From assembly GCA_958295725.1 (NCBI GenBank), contig OY282368.1, positions 1,944,001 through 2,008,000 of the forward strand: DNA of 64,000 bases. The letters run 5' to 3'. A program made the translations under genes and the position numbers. Below are positions 34,313 through 41,888 of the stretch, piece after piece (position 1 is the first letter of the stretch; every line of letters starts with the position of its first letter). Below the pieces are notes generated by a model. The model saw only the letters and a list, made by a program, of their open reading frames with translations. It was not told where the DNA came from and did no database searches. Origin of the DNA: an uncultured Alphaproteobacteria bacterium (GTDB lineage Bacteria > Pseudomonadota > Alphaproteobacteria > UBA2966).

Positions 34313-35392
34313 TCAACGCCAGCCGGCCCGGTCCATCAGCTCCACCGCCTTGCGGTTGTTCACGCCCAGCCTAGTCAGGTTCAGGGTGTCGGCCTTGAAA
34401 TCGCCGAAGGAGCGCAACGTCTCGGAAACCGGCGCGCCTTCGACCACCGGGTATTCGTGGTTCACCTCGGCGTACCAGGACTGCGACTCCGGCGCGACCA
34501 GGAACTCCAGAAGCCGAACCGCGTTGTCGCGGTGTTTCGCGTGCGCGGCGATGCCGGCGCCGCTGACGTTCACGTGGACGCCACGGTCCCCGGGGGCCTG
34601 ATTGGGCCAGAACAGCGCGAGCGCGGCGGCGACCTTCCGGTCCTTTTCCTTGGCGCTGGCCACGAGACGCCCGAAATAGTAGGTGTTGGCGATCGCCACG
34701 TCGCATTGGCCGGCGGCCACGGCTCTCAGTTGATCGGTATCGCCCCCGGCCGGCGGACGAGCGAAATTCCGCACCAGCCCCCGGGCCCATGCCTCGGTTC
34801 GTTCGACGCCGACCGTCTCGATCATGGAGGCCACCAGGGACTGATTGTAGATGTTGCCGGAAGAGCGCACGCATATCCGCCCCTTCCACCTGGGATCGGT
34901 CAGGTCCTCATAGGTGGACAGGTTTCCGGCGTCCACTCTGTCCCTGGCGTAAACGATGGTTCGCGCCCGCTTGGACAGGCCGGTCCAGAACCCGTCCGCG
35001 TCCCGGAGATTCTCCGGGACGGCGCGGTCGACGGCGTCGCTGTCGATTTTCTGCAGGACGCCCGCCTCCTTCGCCCGATGCAACCGTCCCGCGTCGGTGG
35101 TGACGAGCACGTCGGCCGGCGTGGCGGAGCCTTCGATCTGGAGTCTCTTCAACAGTTCGTCGGCCTTGCCGGTCACGAGGTTGAACCGGATCCCCGTCTC
35201 GGCCCGGAACCGTTCCAGCAGTGGCAGGATCAACGCTTCCTTCCGCGCCGAGTAGACGTTCACCGTGTCTTCGTGGCTCGCCGGCAGCGCACTCGACGTC
35301 CAGCACACGCCGAACGACAAGGCCGCCGCTGCCGCCAACTTACGGACCTTCCGCTGGCGCCCATACATCGTCATCGAACTACACGTCGTCAT
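34313..35392 (-). CDS. fbpA: Fe3+ ABC transporter substrate-binding protein
   Basis: 359 aa. Start at 35392 supported by AAAGGAGG eight bases upstream; two further in-frame ATGs lie within the signal peptide. Export signal with hydrophobic KLAAAAALSFGVCW and cleavage near SSALPA. Mature protein: VNVYSARKEALILPLLERF, then GADVLVTTDAGRL-like DVLVTTDAGRLHRAKEAGVL and the TNTYYFGRLV-type IANTYYFGRL tyrosine pair that binds ferric iron. Periplasmic iron carrier for FbpBC. The ten-G run and a possible iron-responsive site lie in its leader. Confidence 0.92.
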   Translation of the reverse strand: MTTCSSMTMYGRQRKVRKLAAAAALSFGVCWTSSALPASHEDTVNVYSARKEALILPLLERFRAETGIRFNLVTGKADELLKRLQIEGSATPADVLVTTDAGRLHRAKEAGVLQKIDSDAVDRAVPENLRDADGFWTGLSKRARTIVYARDRVDAGNLSTYEDLTDPRWKGRICVRSSGNIYNQSLVASMIETVGVERTEAWARGLVRNFARPPAGGDTDQLRAVAAGQCDVAIANTYYFGRLVASAKEKDRKVAAALALFWPNQAPGDRGVHVNVSGAGIAAHAKHRDNAVRLLEFLVAPESQSWYAEVNHEYPVVEGAPVSETLRSFGDFKADTLNLTRLGVNNRKAVELMDRAGWR

Positions 35393-35588
35393 CGGACTTG
35401 CCTCCTTTCGACGGACAGGGGGGGGGGCTTTCGCCGTTCACGTTCACTGTCGCGAATTAGTCTCAATCTCACATTGGCGCCATTCATGCGTGGCACGAGA
35501 ACCCGAGTCAAGCGTTAATGCGACCCATTCGCGAATTTTCCTGTTCCGTCCCGCCGGCGTCCGTGTCATGGTTTTCCAGGAGCCTTCC
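35393..35588. promoter_or_regulatory. Divergent promoter region fbpA / amidase with a ten-G tract
   Basis: A run of ten G on the plus strand (35418-35427), C10 in the fbpA transcript, lies 12 bp upstream of the fbpA Shine-Dalgarno. Further out, 35452-35478 holds GAATTAGTCTCAATCTCAC; its complement TGAGATTGAGACTAATTC loosely resembles a Fur-type site, which would suit an iron importer. This operator reading is weak. No clear -10/-35 pair was found for the amidase. Confidence 0.4.
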
Positions 35589-36998
35589 ATGAGCGATGAA
35601 GACCTCTGTTTCGCTTCCGCCTCGCGGCTGCGCGAATGGATCGCGCGAAAGGACGTCTCGCCCGTCGAGGTGACGCGCGCCGTGCTCGCGCGCATCGAGA
35701 CGCTCGATCCCAGGCTGAACGCCTTCGCCACCCTGACCGCCGACGCCGCCATGGCGGCCGCGAGGGAGGCGGAGGCCGCGGTCGCGCGGCGCGATCCGCT
35801 CGGGGCCCTTCACGGCGTCCCGGTCACCGTCAAGGACCTCGTGGTCACCGCCGGGGTCCCGACGGAATTCGGATCGCACACGCGCAAGGGTTACGTCCCC
35901 GCCGAGGACAGCCCCCTCGTCACGCGCCTGAAGGCGGCGGGGGCCGTGCCGCTCGGCAAGACCACGACGTCGGAATACGGCTGGAAAGGCGTGAGCGAGA
36001 GCCCACTCACCGGCATCACGTCGAATCCCTGGAAGCTCGGATACAACGCCGGCGCTTCCTCCGCCGGCGCGGGCGCCGCCGCCGCGGCCGGTTACGGCCC
36101 CCTGCATCAGGGATCCGACGGCGCCGGATCGATCCGTATGCCCGCGCACTTCTCCGGCGTGTTCGGCCTCAAGCCGACCTACGGTCGCGTTCCGTGCTGG
36201 CCGGTCGCCAACAACGACCAGGTCACGCATATGGGGCCCCTGACCCGGACGGTTCTCGATTCGGCGATGATGCTGAAGGCCATGGCCGGTCCCCACCACT
36301 GGGACCACACGAGCCTGGAGGCGGAGCCCGCCGACTACCCGGCCCGGTGCGCCGACGGCATCGCCGGACTCAGGGTCGCCTACAGCCCCGATCTCGGCCA
36401 CGCCCGCGTCGACCCGGACGTCGCCGCCCTGGTCGCCGACGCGGCGGGCGTCTTCGAGGAGTTGGGCGCGAACGTCGAGGAGGCGGCGCCTCCGTTCGGA
36501 CCCGACGGCCCCGAGCTGATCCGGTTCTTCTGGGCCGCGCACGTCCTGCGCTACGCCCACTTCCTACCCGAGTGGGAGGACAGAATGGACCCGGGTCTGG
36601 TCGCCTGTATCCGCGACGCGGAGCGATACTCCGCCGGGGAATACGTGAACATGCGCCAGAGAAAGCTCGACTACGTCTTCTCGGCGCACCGCTGGTTCGA
36701 CGACTGGGATCTGTTGCTGACGCCGGCCGTGTCGGTGGCCGCGTTTCCCGCCGACCGGCTCCAGCCGCCGCACTGGCCGCGGCATGACTGGGACTGGACG
36801 GTCTGGGCCGAATTCTCGTATCCCTTCAACTTCAGCGGCGACCCGGCGGCCAGCGTGCCCTGCGGGTTCACGGAGGACGGCCTCCCGGTGGGCTTGCAGG
36901 TGGTCGGCAAGCGCTTCGCGGACCTGACCGTCCTGCGCGCGTCCGCCGCCTTCGAGGCCGTCCGGCCCTGGGCGGACAAGCGCCCCCCGATCGCCTGA
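35589..36998 (+). CDS. Amidase signature family enzyme
   Basis: 469 aa from the ATG at 35589, with CCAGGAG upstream; the open frame runs back to 35265 but lacks coding character. Catalytic Lys in GVPVTVKDLVVTAG near residue 83, GYNAGASSAG holding the cis-Ser region (GGSS in most members, here GASS) and GSDGAGSIRMPAHFSGVFGL with the nucleophile. Hydrolyses an amide of unknown identity. C-terminal PVGLQVVGKRFAD is conserved. The Ala in the GGSS motif is a minor deviation. Confidence 0.92.
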   Translation: MSDEDLCFASASRLREWIARKDVSPVEVTRAVLARIETLDPRLNAFATLTADAAMAAAREAEAAVARRDPLGALHGVPVTVKDLVVTAGVPTEFGSHTRKGYVPAEDSPLVTRLKAAGAVPLGKTTTSEYGWKGVSESPLTGITSNPWKLGYNAGASSAGAGAAAAAGYGPLHQGSDGAGSIRMPAHFSGVFGLKPTYGRVPCWPVANNDQVTHMGPLTRTVLDSAMMLKAMAGPHHWDHTSLEAEPADYPARCADGIAGLRVAYSPDLGHARVDPDVAALVADAAGVFEELGANVEEAAPPFGPDGPELIRFFWAAHVLRYAHFLPEWEDRMDPGLVACIRDAERYSAGEYVNMRQRKLDYVFSAHRWFDDWDLLLTPAVSVAAFPADRLQPPHWPRHDWDWTVWAEFSYPFNFSGDPAASVPCGFTEDGLPVGLQVVGKRFADLTVLRASAAFEAVRPWADKRPPIA

Positions 36999-37022
36999 GA
37001 GCGCGCGTCCCTGTCGCCGGCG

Positions 37023-37448
37023 TCAGGAAGACGTCGCGCCGTAGCCCGACCGCGCGTTCCTGCGCAACCCGTAGGGGCCGGGACAGAAGAGCGTAACGGC
37101 CTCGACGCCGGGTTCGAGGTCCACCCGGTGCTCGGCGTCGGCCGAACGGAAACCGACGTACCCCGGGCCTCTCCAGAACCGGCCCGCCGCGGTCGTCTCC
37201 CAGTATCCGCCCTTGAGGATGACGGTCATGTAGGGACGGGGATGGTTGTGCACTCCTTCGCCGTGATCGTCGTCCCGAATGTGATGGATCAGAACGTTGA
37301 AGGGAAACCACCGGGGGCGATGGCGAAACAGCAGGTAGTAACGGTCCGTCCAGGGCTTCGCCAAATGATATTCGGGGTGCGACGGGCCGCGGTCCATCAG
37401 GGTGCGTTTCCGCCCCAGTCTCTCGAGGACCCTGAACAGCGCGCTCAT
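37023..37448 (-). CDS. Cupin-like protein
   Basis: 141 aa. Cupin motif: HIRDDDHGEGVHNHPRPYMTVILKGGYWE gives metal-binding His residues (HNHP) and the strand pair, followed by HRVDLEPG. No catalytic family can be named; small cupins like this often act as oxygenases or isomerases, or bind small ligands. It overlaps by 4 bp the downstream reading of the DMSP lyase gene (37445-37448), suggesting translational coupling. Confidence 0.7.
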   Translation of the reverse strand: MSALFRVLERLGRKRTLMDRGPSHPEYHLAKPWTDRYYLLFRHRPRWFPFNVLIHHIRDDDHGEGVHNHPRPYMTVILKGGYWETTAAGRFWRGPGYVGFRSADAEHRVDLEPGVEAVTLFCPGPYGLRRNARSGYGATSS

Positions 37449-38104
37449 GGGCGGCGCAGGCTCCAGAACGCCAGCAACGGCTCCTCCCCCGAACGCATCG
37501 CGTGGACGATGCCGGGGCGGTGATAGACCAACCCGCCGATGCCGGGCGCGCGCCAGCCCGCGTCCTCGTCGAACCAGTCGCCCGCGCTCATCGCGACATA
37601 GATCTCTTCCGGGGGATGGCGGTGGTCGGGGAAGGTCACGCCGGGCGCGAGCAGGCTCACGCCGACAACGATGTCGTCATGCCGTTCGAGGCCGGCGGGT
37701 CCGATGACATCGGCGTTGGCGTGTCCGCTCCGGAAGGCCGGGTCCTCGCCCTCCTCCGGCGGACGAAGACGCCAGTGGAGGCGATCCGCCAGCGGGGCGA
37801 AGGCATCGGCCAGACGCGCCACCGGCCCGGGGCCGCGTCGCGCGTTGACCAGGGCCCGACCGAGATGTCGGCACGCGCCGGGCCGGGCGGGTCGAATGGG
37901 CGTGGCGTCCCGCGGCCCCGAGAGCGCCGCGTGGATTTCGCGGGCGGCCGCTCTTCCCCTGTCCGCCGTGTCCGGAGGAAACGCGCCGGCGGCCGTGGCG
38001 GTATCGAGGGCATCCACGAATCCGGCCAGCGATCGGTCTCCGCCCGGCGCGACCGCGCCGGCCCCTGGGAATCCGAACGATCGTGTTTCAGCCGAACGGT
38101 TCAT
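37445..38104 (-). CDS. Cupin dimethylsulfoniopropionate (DMSP) lyase family protein
   Basis: 219 aa from the ATG at 38104; the frame extends further upstream through a tRNA gene and is discarded. Cupin core: DDIVVGVSLLAPGVTFPDHRHPPEEIYVAMSAG with the His/His/Glu/Tyr metal set of DddL/DddQ/DddW enzymes, and GIVHAMRSGEEPLLAFW with the fourth His. Such enzymes cleave DMSP to dimethylsulfide and acrylate. Specific subtype not resolved. The gene precedes the small cupin gene; acrylate could feed the PrpE/propionate route elsewhere in the window. Confidence 0.78.
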   Translation of the reverse strand: MNRSAETRSFGFPGAGAVAPGGDRSLAGFVDALDTATAAGAFPPDTADRGRAAAREIHAALSGPRDATPIRPARPGACRHLGRALVNARRGPGPVARLADAFAPLADRLHWRLRPPEEGEDPAFRSGHANADVIGPAGLERHDDIVVGVSLLAPGVTFPDHRHPPEEIYVAMSAGDWFDEDAGWRAPGIGGLVYHRPGIVHAMRSGEEPLLAFWSLRRP

Positions 38105-38185
38105 TTGACCCTGGATATCCGGTCGTCCGTCTTGGCGAACCAGCGTAAGGAATTCGATCGCGCCTTGGAACCCTCCGGATATCTG

Positions 38186-38272
38186 GTGCCCCCGGCCGGA
38201 CTCGAACCAGCACGTCCTCGCGGACAACAGATTTTGAGTCTGTCGCGTCTACCGATTTCGCCACAGGGGCAC
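38186..38272 (-). tRNA. tRNA-Leu (CAA)
   Basis: 87 nt. The minus strand reads GTGCCCC at the 5' end pairing with GGGGCAC at the 3' end, a D-arm with GGTAGACG, anticodon loop CTCAAAA within ACAGA-CTCAAAA-TCTGT giving anticodon CAA, a long variable arm typical of class II leucine tRNA, and GGTTCGAGTCC in the T-arm. Decodes UUG. Confidence 0.95.
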
Positions 38273-38336
38273 GGGGCGGATCATAATCGAGGACGATCGG
38301 CGGTCAACCGGACTCGCCCGTGCTCGCCGCCGCGCG

Positions 38337-38370
38337 GGCGACTTTCGAGTCGGCGCGCATCCAGACCGCG
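38337..38370 (+). repeat. 34-bp exact copy of part of the acyl-CoA dehydrogenase gene
   Basis: 38337-38370 is identical, base for base, to 47771-47804, where it encodes ATFESARIQTA within the methylsuccinyl-CoA dehydrogenase. Here it lies in the intergenic gap between the tRNA and the yqaA-like gene, ahead of a C-rich patch. The match ends abruptly on both sides. It could be a fragment carried by a past rearrangement. Confidence 0.85.
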
Positions 38371-38469
38371 CCCCCTCCCCCCGCGCGGGGCCGCGCGAGT
38401 TCGTTGCCCCACGTCCCGCCGCCTGATATAGCGGGCCGCGATCCGGCAACCGGACCGAACGGCCTCCCC

Positions 38470-39051
38470 GTGCTCCAACGCCTCTACGACTGGACTCTCT
38501 CGCTCGCGGCGCACCGTCGCGCGCTCCCGGCGCTGGCCCTCGTGTCGTTCACCGAGAGCTCGTTCTTCCCCATCCCGCCCGACGTCATGCTGATCCCGAT
38601 GGTCCTGGCGGCCCGCGCCCGCGCCTACGTCATCGCCGCGGTCTGCACCCTGTCCTCGGTCCTCGGCGGGATCGCGGGCTACGCCATCGGATTCTTCGTC
38701 TACGAGAACGTCGGCCGCCCCCTGCTCGCCTTCTACGGACATGCCGAGCGGTTCGCCGGCTTCCAGGACCGGTACAACGAGTGGGGCCTGCCGATCGTCT
38801 TCGCGGCCGGCCTGACGCCGCTCCCCTACAAGGTATTCACCATCGCGAGCGGGGCGACCGGGCTGGGTCTCGTTCCCTTCGTCGCCGGCTCGCTGGTCTC
38901 CCGGGGGCTCCGGTTCTACGCCGTCGCCTTCCTGCTCCGGCGTTACGGACCGCCGATCCGTACCTTCATCGAGGGGAACCTGAAGGTTGTCGCGACGGTG
39001 TTCGTCGTGACCTTGTCGGCGGGCTTCGTCATCTTGCGCTATGCGATCTGA
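38470..39051 (+). CDS. YqaA/DedA-like integral membrane protein
   Basis: 193 aa using the GTG at 38470 (VLQRLYDWTLSLAAH); no ATG lies at the family start position. Conserved SNARE-associated/VTT core: VSFTESSFFPIPPDVMLIPMVL near residue 26, GGIAGYAIGFFVYENVG, and FAAGLTPLPYKVFTIASGA near 118. Four to five membrane helices. DedA-like proteins influence lipid flipping and membrane potential; this YqaA branch is not characterised. dsbB-like and coq7 follow on the same strand. Confidence 0.88.
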   Translation: MLQRLYDWTLSLAAHRRALPALALVSFTESSFFPIPPDVMLIPMVLAARARAYVIAAVCTLSSVLGGIAGYAIGFFVYENVGRPLLAFYGHAERFAGFQDRYNEWGLPIVFAAGLTPLPYKVFTIASGATGLGLVPFVAGSLVSRGLRFYAVAFLLRRYGPPIRTFIEGNLKVVATVFVVTLSAGFVILRYAI

Positions 39052-39106
39052 GGCGCCATATCGCCCGGGACGCCTCGAAACCGCGTCGTTTCGGCGATGG
39101 CCCTCG

Positions 39107-39613
39107 ATGACCGCTCTCCTGCGCCCGCGCGCCAGCGCACTGTCGATCCTGTTCGCCAGCGCCACGGTTCTGGGCGCCGCGCTGTTCTCCCAGTACGCCG
39201 GCGGGCTCGAACCCTGCGCCCTCTGCGTCTATCAACGGGCGCCCTACGCGGCGGCGATCGCGCTGGCCGCCGCGGGCTTCGCGATGGCGCGCGACCGAAG
39301 GGCCGTGGGAGGACTGCACGGCCTCGCCGCGGCGGCCTTCCTGATCGGCGCGGGGATCGCCGCCTATCACGTCGGCGTCGAGTGGCGCTGGTGGGCCGGA
39401 ACGGAGGCGTGCGCGGGCGCGGGCGCCAGCGGCGCGCGGTCCGTGGACGAGCTGCGCGCGCAAATCATGTCCGCGCCCGCGGTCCGTTGCGACGAGGTTG
39501 CCTGGTCGTTGTTCGGCGTCTCGATGGCGGGATACAACTTCCTCGTCTCCCTCGCGCTGGCAGGGTTCTCGGTCCTGGCCGCCCGCGCCAATCTCCGACG
39601 GGGGTCCGGGTGA
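39107..39613 (+). CDS. dsbB: Disulfide bond formation protein DsbB
   Basis: 168 aa using the ATG at 39107; the longer frame from 39041 is less likely. The first redox pair CALC follows LEPCALCVYQRAPY near residue 36, and the second periplasmic pair is expected in EACAGA and APAVRCDEV. Four hydrophobic segments. DsbB oxidises DsbA and passes electrons to quinone, so adjacency to the quinone-biosynthesis gene coq7 is sensible. Its stop overlaps the coq7 GTG. Confidence 0.88.
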   Translation: MTALLRPRASALSILFASATVLGAALFSQYAGGLEPCALCVYQRAPYAAAIALAAAGFAMARDRRAVGGLHGLAAAAFLIGAGIAAYHVGVEWRWWAGTEACAGAGASGARSVDELRAQIMSAPAVRCDEVAWSLFGVSMAGYNFLVSLALAGFSVLAARANLRRGSG

Positions 39614-40242
39614 CGTCGGCCGATCGCGGTCCGAACGGCGGTGCCACGGGCGACGCCACCACGAGCGGCCGCGCGGCGAGCCGGGGGCGCCCGAAACGCA
39701 CGGGAGAGGATCGCCTGCCCGGAGACCCGTCGCCCGAATCCCTGATCGAACGCATGATCCGGGTCGACCACGCGGGCGAGTTCGGCGCCGTCCGCATCTA
39801 CGAAGGCCAGATGGCGGTCCTGGGCGAGGGGCCGGCGGGCGCGACGCTCCGGCGCATGGCGGACCGCGAGCGCGAGCATCTGGCGGCCTTCGACCGGCTG
39901 ATCTCGGACCGGCGGGTCCGCCCGACCGCGCTGACGCCGCTGTGGCGCGTCGCCGGATTCGCGCTGGGCGCCGGAACCGCGCTCCTGGGCGAGAAGGCGG
40001 CGCACGCCTGCACCGTCGCCATCGAGGAAACGATCGACGAGCACTATCGACGGCAGGCCGAGCGGCTCGGCGACGACGAGGCCGGGTTGCGCGACACCAT
40101 CGAGCGGTTCCGGGCCGACGAGATCGCCCATCGCGACGAGGCGTTGGCGCACGGCGCCCTCGAAGCGCCGGGCTACGAGGCGCTCACGTCGGCGATCAAG
40201 GCGGGTTCGCGCTTGGCGATCTGGCTTTCCGAGCGTCTGTGA
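39610..40242 (+). CDS. coq7: Demethoxyubiquinone hydroxylase
   Basis: 210 aa. The GTG start at 39610 overlaps the dsbB stop (GTGA), suggesting coupled translation; a low-complexity N-terminus (residues 1-38) precedes the core. Di-iron motifs: MIRVDHAGEFGAVRIYEGQ, MADREREHLAAFD (ExxH), AIEETIDEHY and RADEIAHRDEAL (ExxH). This enzyme hydroxylates 2-octaprenyl-3-methyl-6-methoxybenzoquinone in ubiquinone synthesis. Confidence 0.93.
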   Translation: MTSADRGPNGGATGDATTSGRAASRGRPKRTGEDRLPGDPSPESLIERMIRVDHAGEFGAVRIYEGQMAVLGEGPAGATLRRMADREREHLAAFDRLISDRRVRPTALTPLWRVAGFALGAGTALLGEKAAHACTVAIEETIDEHYRRQAERLGDDEAGLRDTIERFRADEIAHRDEALAHGALEAPGYEALTSAIKAGSRLAIWLSERL

Positions 40243-40313
40243 GCACTCGAACGCCGCCCCCCACGAACGGGACGGCGCCGGCGGTCCTCGCCGCCCGAGG
40301 CGGTCGACCCGGA

Positions 40314-40865
40314 TCAGGGTTCGAGTTCGGTATCCCAGTAGAGGTAGTCCCGCCAGCTTTCGTGAAGGTGGTTCGGCGGAAAGCGGCGGCCGATCTGCCG
40401 CAACTGGAACATCGAGGGTTCGACGGGCATGGCGCGGGGATACATGCCCGCCTGCCCGGGACGGCGGCCGCCCTTCCTGAGATTGCAGCGGGAACAGGCC
40501 GCCACCACGTTGTTCCACCGGGTCCGTCCGCCTTGCGAGCGCGGGACGAGGTGATCGAAGGTCAGGTCGTTGTCGTGGCCGCAATACTGGCAGGTGAACG
40601 AATCCCGGAGAAATACGTTGAACCGCGTGAACGCGGGTCTGTGGACCGGTTGCACGTAGCGCTTGAGCGACACCACGCTGGGCAGCCGCATCCTGAAGGA
40701 GGGCGAGGAAATCCAGCGTTCGTACTCGGAAACGATATCGACCCGGTCGAGGAAAACGGCCTTGACGGCCTCCTGCCATGGCCACAGCGACAGCGGGAAA
40801 TAGCTGAGCGGCTGGTAATCCGCGTTCAGGACGAGGGCCGGCGAGCCTTGCGGCGATCGGGTCAT
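40314..40865 (-). CDS. HNH endonuclease
   Basis: 183 aa using the ATG at 40865; the extension to 41084 is not family-like. HNH/RHH-type core: FTCQYCGHDNDLTFDHLVPRSQGG near residue 100, with CxxC, DH and a matching CSRCNLRKGGR second zinc pair, and N in WNNVVAACS. Widespread conserved alphaproteobacterial protein beginning VLNADYQPLSYFPLSLWPW; biological role unknown, not clearly a homing or restriction enzyme. Converges on coq7. Confidence 0.9.
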   Translation of the reverse strand: MTRSPQGSPALVLNADYQPLSYFPLSLWPWQEAVKAVFLDRVDIVSEYERWISSPSFRMRLPSVVSLKRYVQPVHRPAFTRFNVFLRDSFTCQYCGHDNDLTFDHLVPRSQGGRTRWNNVVAACSRCNLRKGGRRPGQAGMYPRAMPVEPSMFQLRQIGRRFPPNHLHESWRDYLYWDTELEP

Positions 40866-41233
40866 GACCGTGTCATCCGGTTTCGGTTTCCAGGCTCGCG
40901 TTTCCCCGAGATCTCCGGCTCCGCGCCCCTTCCCGGTGGCGGCATTGTGGTCGACGATCCCTCGAAACACAACATGGCGGGTGCGGGGACGGGCCGATAA
41001 GGTCCGGCGGCCGATCCTCCCGGGTCCCGCCGAACCGGCCACACGGCCCCTATTCCATCTCGAAACCATACCCGAACCGTGCAATGTGTGCGAGGAAAAA
41101 ATCTCCTGTTCAAAACTTTTTTTGAAATCGGGAAATGGCGATCCGGGAGGAATAGTATAGATGACGTAGGAACGAACAACCGATATTCACAATCATGGGA
41201 TGGAGAAATTTTATCGAATAATAGAAATTTATG
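40866..41233. other. Gene-poor stretch, AT-richer at its right end
   Basis: No gene recognised. From about 41090 to 41233 the sequence turns AT-rich (TTGAAATCGGG, ATAGTATAGATGACG, TTTTATCG), unlike the rest of the window, just before the shared promoter block. This looks like promoter or horizontally acquired DNA. Confidence 0.5.
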
Positions 41234-41290
41234 CTGACTCGCCCATCATCGTTCCCATATTGTACCCAAGCGGGAACGGGAGCCGACGGC
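41234..41290 (+). promoter_or_regulatory. Promoter/operator block of the Slam-like gene, shared with the lipoprotein
   Basis: CTGACTCGCCC, then CGTTCCCATATTGTACCCA, CGGGAACGGGAGCCGACGG, matching 6401-6458 in order and spacing with one base of difference in length. GTTCCC and GGGAAC form a dyad around TATTGT. It lies about 600 bp ahead of the Slam-like start, with the IS remnant between. Confidence 0.55.
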
Positions 41291-41334
41291 CGACGAGATC
41301 CCAAGGTCCCGCATGTGGAGAACCAGGACACGGG

Positions 41335-41802
41335 ATGACCTCGTTCAGACAGAAGTGAGACGCGGCTCTTGAAAGAGGGGTGGGGGTCTCCGACGCTGTT
41401 GGTGTTGAACAGACAGCGTGAAGGAGGACCCCCATGCAGACTTTCGGCCTGCCCCGGCAGATTACACGAGCCGCCGCCCTGGCATCGCGTCTTGGCGGCG
41501 CGGAGCGGAGCGGCGCCAGGGGTTGAGCGCCGCCGATGCCGCCGCATCGACCTCTTCGAACTCCCGCCCCGATCGCCCCAGCTCAACGGACACGTCGAGC
41601 GCAACAACGGCACCTGGCGATACGAGTTCTACGCCTCATGGGACCTGCCCGACGACAACCTCGACCACGTCAACCGATGGATCGACGCCTTCGCTGACGA
41701 GTTCAACACCTTCAGACCGCACCAGGCCCTTGGCGGACACACCCCCGCCGAGTACCTTGCCAGACACACAGCCGAAGAACCCCTCCATCTCATATGGCCT
41801 GA
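41335..41802 (+). pseudogene. IS481-type transposase remnant, internally deleted
   Basis: A leader with GAAGGAGG precedes ATG 41434, which starts MQTFGLPRQITRAAALASRL, the N-terminus of an IS481-like transposase. After about 30 codons a stop and a large deletion follow. The sequence resumes with the C-terminal integrase segment: LPPRSPQLNGHVERNNGTW, containing the last catalytic Glu, and FNTFRPHQALGGHTPAEYL. A further frameshift leads to SHMA and a stop at 41800-41802. About 200 internal codons are missing, so the element is dead. The left end recurs inverted at 5415-5650. Confidence 0.82.
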
Positions 41803-41888
41803 ACCAGGACACACGCTTGGAAACCGGACGAGTCGGGAGTTACAATCCGCGCGGCTCATCGCGCCGTGCTCCAGAACTGGAGAGCTCC

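Noticed and set aside
35452..35478. Firm Fur box ahead of fbpA
   Set aside because: TGAGATTGAGACTAATTC resembles a Fur site only loosely; kept as a weak possibility.
37445..38227. Longer 260-aa start for the DMSP lyase
   Set aside because: The extension runs through part of the tRNA-Leu gene; the ATG at 38104 is preferred.
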